DNA of 64,000 nucleotides from Zygaena filipendulae. Lineage: Eukaryota; Arthropoda; Insecta; Lepidoptera; Zygaenidae. Shown piece by piece: positions 1-10,200 of this stretch (the stretch's first letter is position 1; each line of letters starts with the position of its first letter). The stretch is from positions 3,112,501-3,176,500 of the forward strand of contig OU015658.1 of NCBI GenBank assembly GCA_907165275.2, in the 5' to 3' direction. The notes under the pieces are model-generated. The model worked only from the letters and a program-made list of their open reading frames with translations. It was not told the DNA's origin and did not search any database. Position numbers and translations under genes: made by a program.

Positions 1-411
1 TTCTTCTTCTTCTTTAATAATGGCGTCTATAATTATAATTTGCCAATGACAATGTTTCTTAATAATTACAATCTCTTCATCTACTTCTTCAATTATGGCG
101 AAACGCCAATGACAATGTTAGATTGTTCCCCAAGTTAAAACATGGCTCTTTTGAAAGTCAGTTTCCTGCTCAGGGTTCAAAATAGATGCTGAAAAGTGAC
201 TGAAATAACGAAAAACGTGACACGCGTGTTTTCGATACGGCTTTCACTCGTCAACCACAAATTAACTAGACATACAACATCAACAACCAAGAATACGTAG
301 TAGAGAGAATAGTGATATGACAGAGAAAAACGTCAATATTGACTGACAGACTGACAGACGACAGTTCACAGAGTATTTTTAAAGTTTTTGCCTTTTTAAT
401 ATCTGACAGTT
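1..411 (+). promoter_or_regulatory. 5' flank / presumed promoter and 5' UTR of the sphingosine kinase gene
   Basis: No coding sequence is seen. The first 130 bases contain CTTCTTCTTC runs and three copies of GCCAATGACAATGT-like sequence. Similar sequence recurs near 45500-45565, so this part is probably a dispersed repeat rather than gene-specific control DNA. The remainder up to the ATG at 412 is the likely proximal promoter and 5' UTR. No convincing TATA box was picked out, so the start of transcription is not located. Confidence 0.35.
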
Positions 412-1277
412 ATGGCGAGCTCAAAGTTGGGGAAGGACGCGCATAATGTTATTGAAAATGCTGAAAAAGAAACAGTTTTTCTCGAAGAAACATTTTACAT
501 CTTATCCAAGAAAAATTCAGTATTTCGTGTTAGACTCACATCGAAAGGCTTGTCCTTGACGAAGGAAGCTGATGGCAGTTCAAAAGAGCAAACAATAATT
601 TTGCGCGATATCATCGGCAGTAAATGTATGAGAAGCAAAAGGCGTCGGCCTGGTGCAGCGTCCTGCGTCTGCAGCTCGATCGCGGGCAACCAACAGCTCA
701 AGGTTGTCGAAGAAAACAGTGGAGATCTGGACGAAAACGATATCAGCGCCTATCTATACATTTATGCTTACATTCTGAAACGGAGCCGTCGTACATTGAA
801 GCGAGAAAGGACAACGATAACATTGCGATTTAGATCATTTGATAAATACGATGATAATAATAGAGAAGCGCAAAAGTGGCGGGCGACCATCAAATGTTTG
901 TTAACGGGTTGTCCAATAAATCAGCTGCCGGCCGTAAACGAGAAGAAGTTGCTTATTTTATTGAATCCAAAGTCGGGACCTGGGAAAGCGCGAGAGTTGT
1001 TCCAACACAAAGTGGCGCCTATTCTTCAAGAAGCGGAAGTGCCGTATGACTTGCAAATTACGAAGTATGCTCATTATGCCCGCGAGTATGTTCGCACGAG
1101 GGATGTGTACAGCTGGCGAGGGATAGTGGCTGTCGGCGGCGATGGTGTTTTGTTTGAGGTGTTGAATGGTATGTTCGAGCGGCTGGATTGGCAGCAAGCA
1201 CTCTCTGAAGTGCCTCTTGCAATCCTCCCCTGCGGCTCTGGCAATGGCCTTGCCAGAAGTATCTGCCATTCATACAA
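412..1277 (+). CDS. Sphingosine kinase coding exon 1
   Basis: Opens with ATG at 412 and runs 288 codons plus two bases to the donor AA|GTAAGT at 1278. It encodes the N-terminal region and the first three conserved kinase blocks. Reading on past the donor gives a stop within one codon, which supports the splice. It is AT-richer than exon 3. Confidence 0.93.
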
Positions 1278-4200
1278 GTAAGTAGTTTTTACTATTATAT
1301 AAAAATAAGTAACTTTATAAAACGGTTTAAAGTTCAATTAAACTTTTTACTTTAGAAAGCCATCCAAGTTTTTTCGCCTTTGAGAGAAATAGATGGCCTC
1401 AGTCAAAATACACACCAATTTTTTTTTCACTAAAGTTAAGTTCAAAAGAGCAAACAATTGTGCGATTTATTTATTTACATAGATTTATAATTGTTTAGTT
1501 TGGATTTAATTTTCGCTTAATTTTAGTTACAATTTGGAGGTTAAAATTTAAAAAATATCAAATTTTATTCTTGTGTAAGTACCTACATACAGTTTCTCTC
1601 TAACTACTAGAAAATAGGAGATAGGTATTATGTCTAACACTCACATATATGTATTTATATAATATTTTTTTTTTGTTTTACACTGGAGCTTTATTAGCAA
1701 ACACTAAGTTAATATCAATGCTATATTTGTTATCAAAGTTTGCATAAAGAAGTAATTACTAATTACTGATTTGGGTTTTGGTGTCACCTTGCTTAACCTT
1801 TTTAATACTTATTGATATAATTAATGTAAATAATATTATGCATTATCAATACATAATTAATTTTATTTATAACAAATATTAGTATAATTTCCATAGTAGT
1901 CAGATTGTCATAACTCCTTATTTCCTAAACTAATAAGAGTAATGCCTAAGCCTATAGTATAATTTTAAATATTTCCATAAATTTTGTAATGGATCTAGTT
2001 TTTGCGTGATACATAATATTTTTTTTTTTTCTCTTTATTAAGAGGGCTTTATTGCATATGCGATTATGTCCCCCTGATATGGTATACAACAATTTTTTAA
2101 ACTAAATTAATTTCTACTACTACTGCTTTACAGCATGTACAATAGTTTTGCCTCCTCTGACGAAGGGTCGGCCAATGCAATATTACATCTCCCCATGTTA
2201 CTCGTATGTGATACATAATAATATTATGTGCATCTAGACACGCGGCAGCGTGTCAAGCCAAGTTCAAGCAAAGAAACTGGCTAGCCAGCGCCGAGTGTAA
2301 TATGACACGAACCACTTGGTGCCACTTTTGATCCAACCTCAAAACCTCTTTAACGTAAACACAAAACTACATGTGTTTAACTATATCCATAAGGACATGT
2401 AGAAACCAAAATTTCATGAAGTTAGCTAAAACGGTTATAAAGATATGAAAGTCAAAAAGTTGTAAATTTTAGCACTGACTGACTGACATATATACACACC
2501 GGCAGAATTAGCGGAACATAAAAAGGCAGAGTATAGAAATAATTACGTATATATATTAAAACAAATTATTATCAGGCATGAAGTAATAAACTAATATACA
2601 TCTTTTAACATCGACTTTAAGAAGTTTTTAGTTAAATTTTATTAAAAGTAATCAAAATAAAAAAAAAATAAAAAAGTCTCTAGTTTGTGAGAACTCAGAC
2701 AATGTTGCAAATAAAAGTTGAATCACGAAGGGGAAACACACGTTATTAATCGTTCATTTATTTAGTGTTAAAATCACAGTAATCTTTAATTTGCAACATT
2801 ATTTGTGTACCCACAAATTAGAGAAAAAGTGTTTTTTTTATTATTATTTTAAATAAAATTTAATAATTTAATTACAAACTTTTAAAGTGTTAAAAGATGT
2901 ATATTAATTTATTACTTCACGTCTAATTATTATTTGTTTTAATATAGATACGTAACTATTTCTATACTCTGCCTTTTTATGTTCCGCTAATTCTGCCGGT
3001 GTGTATAGTACCTAAATCTAACCTACTTCCAGATGACCTAGAAGGATGAAATTTGAAATCCAGCTCAGTAATTGTGTGTAAGCATAGGAAAAAATCTAAA
3101 AATAAAAAAGTAAAAAAATAAGTGTTGTCCCCAATCCCCATACAAAAAACTTGTAATACGCACTAAACTACCGGCCAACGGTGTGTCATCGGCGGTGCGC
3201 GGCACCACATAATTATACTCAGAACAGAAGTAAATCTACATCAAAGCGCTCCCGAGTAACACATAAACATAGGCATTACTTACAAATACAGATTTAGTTA
3301 TTTATTGTTTTATTACATTTATGTTCATCCTGCTTCTTTCTCAACGATGAATTAAATGATTGTCATACTATAACCACAATCTCAATACCTGCCTAGTTTT
3401 CTTTACAAAAGTAATGATATCCCACCAAAAACATAAATGTAAAAAAGAAGAGCCAAGTTCAATACAAAAATTATGCTTGGCTGTGGGTTTGGCCGCAAAA
3501 AGAATGGAGATCTAAATGAGTGCCAAGTTCTATGCAAAATCGAAATATTATGTATTTATAAAATGTGAAACATTAAAATAGGTTAGATTTGACATGGCCA
3601 GTTTTTATCAGAATTATAATAAGTTTATAAAATGACTGATGTAATGAAACCGCGTGGGCCAGCTAGTAAATAAAATAAACATACCCACGTTTTTTTTTTT
3701 TAAATCACTATTGCATAACCAACCGATTGCTTCTGATTACTTACAAAACTTCAGAAAGTAATCGATTAGTTACATCACAGCCAGAGTTAACTATACTTTA
3801 TCAAAATAACTGAGGCGTTTGTTTTTTCCATAGTTCCCTTAATCTAAATGCACATTTTTTTATGTAGGAAAAAACTCAGTGGGCCAAACAAAGAGTAAAT
3901 TCTTTTTTTACATGGGCCATAATACATATTATATCGACGATTCGAGATATACTTAGATGAAATAGGCTTTTTTCCGGGGTATGAAATTCAAAATTCAATT
4001 TAATCCATCTTTTAGATTAATAAAAAATAGTATAGCACAGTGTGACGTCACGCTACATTTGTATCTCCGTTATTTCTTGATTACATAAAAAATTGAAAAA
4101 TATGTATCCAATATTTTTTATTAATCTACAAGACGGACTCAAAACTAAAATTTGGTTGACAATAATTCCATTACAATTAAGTCTGTGGTTGCACAACATG

Positions 4201-7200
4201 CTATGACTATACAACTATGAGTTATGACTACGTGAAATGAAACTTATTTCGATAGTATGTCCTTATTAAGGGGGTGTCCCTTAATTACTCAATATATTTG
4301 GGGGGAAAGGGGTTGAGCCGAATCGGACCAAATCGCACGTGGGGGGCGGGGGGTCTCGTCAAATCATCTCTCGTGAAATCGTCTCGTAGGTATCATATTT
4401 ATATAATACAAAATTTATCCAAAATTACAAAATATAGTTGTTATCAATTTGTTGTATAATTCTTAATTAACGAGTTAACATAAATCGCAGTCTGCAATAA
4501 AATACATTGATGATGTATACGTAATTTGTGCTTACGTAGTACGTCATATATAAGTATACATAATAGAAATAAAACTACTTTCAGACGAGTCATTTGTATT
4601 GAAGATTTTAAGGGAAAATATTGCATATATTACGGTACAGCAAGCTGCCACAGACGGCCATATTTTGCACTCATTAGCTCTATACCTAAATATATCGTGC
4701 TATACATATATACGTATCTGTCGACATATTTTGGTGACGTAATAAAAATATACGTTATAGTTGCGTCGCGTCGGTACTCGGTGGTCACTCGCTGATTACT
4801 ATAGTAAACTAGCTGACCCGCGCGATTTCATCCGCGGTAATTTCGGAGTTCCCGCGGGAATTCCGGGATAAAAAGTACCCTATGTCACCCAGGATCACTT
4901 TAGCTTCCTATCTATAAGTGAAAGAATTTTCAAAATCCGTTCAGTGGATCCAGAAACTACCCCCTACAATCTCACAAATACACGAACTTACAAACTTTGG
5001 AGTTCCCGCGGGAATTCCACAATAAAAAGTACCTTATGTCACTCAGGATCACTGTAGCTTCCTATAAGTGAAAGAATTTTCAAAATCCGTTCAGTAGGTC
5101 CAGAGATAGCTGTCCCCCCATGGTTTTACCCGCGGGAAATTCGGTGTTCCCCCGGGAATTCCGGGATGAAAAATAGATAGTAGTCGATTCTCAGACCTAC
5201 TGAATATGCATATAAAATTTCATGAGAATCGGTCAAGCCGTTTCGGAGGAGTATGGGAACGAACATTGTGACACGAGAATTTTATATATTAGAATATACT
5301 GTAAGTTGTAACATACCTTGCTATGATTTATATTACTAGAGGTATATTATTATAGCTCCGTTTGTTGTGGGCTTAAATCGCAATCGACGCGAAACTGGCC
5401 AACGCTGCACTTTCAAATGCCACGCGAGCAGAGTCGAGGACAATCATTGGTAATATTTCTATGAACTTTACGTAATTATGTTTTCTTAAACATGCGCGGA
5501 AATATTAAAGAACACGCGAAGTATATTTACGTAAACTGAAAAATCAAAATCACTTCCCGGCGCGTTCTTTGAATTTGGAACGAAGAATGCGCCGGCAAAT
5601 CCGGCAATGTTGTATGATGGTGTGCTGTTTGAATTTAGAACTCTTTCATCTATCGTACACATTGCGTTCTCGTGGCTGTATAACCGCAGATGCGTTTACC
5701 CAGAGAGAAGGTAATCACTAATCACTGCGTTTACCTTTCTGCACAAACTGTAAAATAAAAATAAAAATTGGCAGTAAAGCGGAGTTGGTTGTTATTTTGA
5801 TAATAAATTAATTTTTTTTTTAAGAAAAGCACTATATATGCCTCGGCCGAAATGGCAATTGCCTGTCTCGTATCATTGAAGTCCTCGCCTGCGGCTCGGC
5901 CTTCAAACTCATACTCGACCTGCAATTGCATATTTCGCTGCCTTTGCAATAATGTAGTATTATTTATGTTAGGGTGGAATTTTTTTCTTTCACTTTATTT
6001 CTATTAAATCATCTTTGATTTCATCTAAATACCCAGCAAATAAACGCTGCCAAGTATGTATGAGAGCAGCAAAAATACAAATCTGAACACAATATGACGA
6101 CCTTTTTCCAGTGATTTTTATAAATTAATAAATTATTATTTATGCATTATGCGATAGTGATACAGATTCCATATTATTTTAAAGTTTCGCAATATCTTTA
6201 AAATTGACGAAATAATCGTCTGCACACAAACTGTTATTGTTCTAAGGCACACAATGTTTCCACTACTCACTGTTTTTATAGCGGGTGAACCTAGTTTCAC
6301 TCCTTCCTTTATTCACTTTTAGGTTTTAAGACTTGCAGAGAGGTGTAGATATAGTTTAATAGTAAATACCCTACATTGTTTGCTCATTTGGTTTAGACGA
6401 ACAGGTTAAGTGACGTTCTTCCTTCAGAAAAAGTCAGTTTAATAAAAGGGCAGGTTTATGATTCTTGTCTACTTGATTCACTTCAGGTATGAAAGGGATG
6501 AGAGATCTTATCTGATAGTAAATCAGATTCAAAATTTAAATAGATTAAAATCTTCAAAAAAGCGATCATTCGCCTTCGAAGGTATAGGCTGTACGTATTT
6601 TGTTGAAAAACAACGAATAAGTAGATACGAGTAGGTATCACGAACTCGATACGTCCTCACAAATTATGCTAATGCATCGTTAACTAACCTACCTAAGCTA
6701 CCTACATATAATATAGGAAGTACTGTGTCAAGGTGGCGTTTGCACTGATTTGCTCTATTTAACTAGGTATACCTGTCTAAGCTCCGTGCAGATCGCAAAA
6801 TAGTATTGTTAGTTGTTGCCGGTTTCTCGCTGGACTCTTAAGGACATAGATAAGCAATAGTGTGTTAACCCACACTGGAGAAATTTTGAGTAAATTAAAG
6901 TTTTAAAAGTATAGCGCCATTTTGTGTTAACATTTTTTAAGCTCTTTATTTAGTTACATATTTAAACAATGTAATAAGGTAAACACATAATTAAAAAAAC
7001 GTTCTCTAACTCTCAATAAATCGTTCTAAATCAATAACTACATTTTGTGGTTTAACATGTTATTGCTTATCTGCGTCCATAAGTAAATCAATGGATATAG
7101 GTAATTTATAATTGTTTTGCCGCGTTACCCCTGCCGCACACAGTGATAATTGTGTCCGGTTCCCCGATAAGGTTAGCAAAACAGGCAGCCGAAGCGAAGG

Positions 7201-10200
7201 CGTCAATACCATACAAGATACAATAGATGGCTTTCGGGTGCCTAATCTACTGACTTTATCGTGAAAACCGCGTGTGTGCGGTTGGGCTTAGGTAAGAAAC
7301 CTCTGAGACAGCAGACAACATAACTTTGTATCAAACTTCATTGGTGTATAGATTAAATAGTGGTCAAAACAAAAATCCTCACTATTGTCTTGAAATTAAC
7401 TAGAAAAACACAATGACGAAGAATAAACTCTTTACTACTATGCTAACATTGATATTTTCCGACACATCTAGATTCTAGATACAATATATAAATTGCTTTG
7501 TCCTGAATGACTGATGGATCAACGCACAGCCTAAACCGCTGATCGTAGAGACCTGAAACTTGGTGTGTATGGAACAATTCCGCGGGAATTTCTAATTTAT
7601 TGCAGTTGAAACCGCGTGGGACAGCTGCTAGTATTCCGATATAATCATAACTCATGTTGTGATTTAAATGCATTAATAATGAAGCTAACGTATTTTACGC
7701 TTACGTAATAAAATACTATTTGCTCAATAACTCTTTAACTACTTTGAGCCGTCGTCGTCGCGTGGTTAGCCCCTCGCTGCTTATGCAGAGGGCAGGGTAG
7801 GATTATTTGATACGACGACGATACGACGTACGATATGAAACGTACAATACATGTACCTATGGAACTTTTCTAATCCACTCGTATACGAATCAGAACGATT
7901 ACCACAGGCTTGACAGTGAAGAAAGATATAGTGAGGAAACCTGTATCTACACATAATATTAGAAGTATTTCGAAAGCTCGTGTGAAGTCCACCAATCCCG
8001 GACGCGCGTGATAATATGTATATACATAAAACCAAATTGCATTGTCGGGATGATGTGGCGCTTCGTTGATTAGGTTAACCTTAATTATTTGATTCGATGT
8101 AGTAAATTACGAAACATTAAGTTCCATTTTTAATGACACTTTCGTTATCGAGCTGTTATTTATGATAAAAAAAAGAAATAGTTAATATCTTTAGTAATGA
8201 GTAGAGCAGGTGCTACGATAAAGTATTGTGAACCGCGTTATCAATTTACTCACTACTCGACATATTTATAATCTTATTCCCTTCAAAGACTTTATACTAG
8301 GTATTCATTGATTTACTACTAGACTGGTGTGGTATATCAATGTAGGTATGACTAACAGACTAACCGTATGTCATTAATTTTGAATTTTAAACAAAATCAA
8401 ATCCTAATTATACTTTAATTCATATGATCTTTATATATTATGGCGAAAAAAATCAGCACAACGTAAATGATGCAAAGTATCTTCGAATTCTTTGACCTTT
8501 TCTCTGGATTTTATTTTACCGTTGTCTAAGGTAATAGAAAAAAAATACCGAATTTACTTTTTAGTAGTGTAGTTGGATTGGTTTTATTTCAGTGTAGTTG
8601 GAAGTATAGTATATTTCCTATGTTATTCATTCAACGATTCAATAAGATTAACTAAAATTAAACACGATGTAGCTCCTTCGACGACGATCAGAGAAGTACC
8701 CCTACTACGCTGATGCCCATATAGGGCACAAGTCGAGTAGGATTAACAATTTTTTAAAAGTGTCGTAGTTTCTAAGGAAAATTACTTGGCAATCAAAGAC
8801 ACTGAATTCTTATGTTACTTAATGATTTCAATCTTCAAATCTTGTTTTTTTTATTTATATACACACCGGCAGAATTAGCGGAACATAAAAAGGCAGAGTA
8901 TAGAAATAATTACGTATATATATTAAAACAAATAATAATTAGACGTGAAGTAATAAATTAATATACATCTTTTAACACTTTAAAAGTTTGTAGTTAAATT
9001 ATTAAATTTTATTTAAAATAATAATTAAAAAAACACTTTTTCTCTAATTTGTGGGCACACAATTAATGTTGCAAATTAAAGATTACTGTGATTTTAACAC
9101 TAAATAAATGAACGATTAATAACGTGTGTTTCCCCTTCGTGATTCAACTTTTATTTGCAACATTATCTGTGTTCTCACAAACTAGAGATTTTTTTTTTAA
9201 ATTTTGATTACTTTTAATAAAATTTAACTAAAAACTTCTTAAAGTCGATGTTAAAAGATGTATATATTAATTTATTACTTCACGTCTAATTATTATTTGT
9301 TTTAATATATATATACGTAATTATTTCTATACTCTGCCTTTTTATGTTCCGCTAATTCTGCCGGTGTGTATAATTCAACATAGTCAGACATTTATTTGAT
9401 TCACAATCTCGCAACCCGTGCTCGCAACATATTATGTAGTTGTTATGCTAGCATAGATATTATTGACAGAGTCTGTCTGTGTCGTACGGTTTTCCGAAAT
9501 TTAATTTTTAATATATCGCATACATATATCTAATTTACCTATTACACATATAAATTTCTAAAGACTGCACTCTGAAAGAAGCTATAATGAAGTTTCTGCT
9601 ATATGAGATATGGTCGAAAATCCTAACTAATATTATAAATCCGAAAGTGTGTTTGTTTGTTTGTTAGTGTGTGTGTACGGCTTAATGGCTCAACCGATCA
9701 CCATGAAATTTTGTATACACGTTGTAAGGCCTTTTGCATTATATGAAATTTTCTTGTGTCTTACGTCATGCATCCGACAAAAATTACTATCCGACATATC
9801 TTGTAATATGTACGGTTCCATATAACAACCAAAGCGACTGGATGTCTTATATAAGACATTTCTTACAAGACACAAGAAAATTTCTTATAATGTGCAAAAG
9901 GCCTAACGAGTACATAGAAGGACATAGGGTATACTTTTTATACCGGAATTCGTGTGGGATCTTCGACATTACTGCCAGTGAAACCGTGGGGAATAGCTAG
10001 TATACTAGCTATATAGTTACGAGTCTGTTGCAAAACTCATATTATGGGTACCTACTGAATACTGATGAACTTCAATCGTTAGCCCACCTTACATCGTTCA
10101 TAAACAACAAGTTGGGTTGTTGTTTATGAACGTCGCTAATTATCGTCTTCGTATCGCTTCAGAGTGTTATGAGTTGTTCGTTTACATTGCCCACTATGTA

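Noticed and set aside
9690..10000. 60-88 codon frames near 9.7-10.0 kb
   Set aside because: They run across Helitron and MITE sequence, including inverted-repeat ends, and have no protein similarity.
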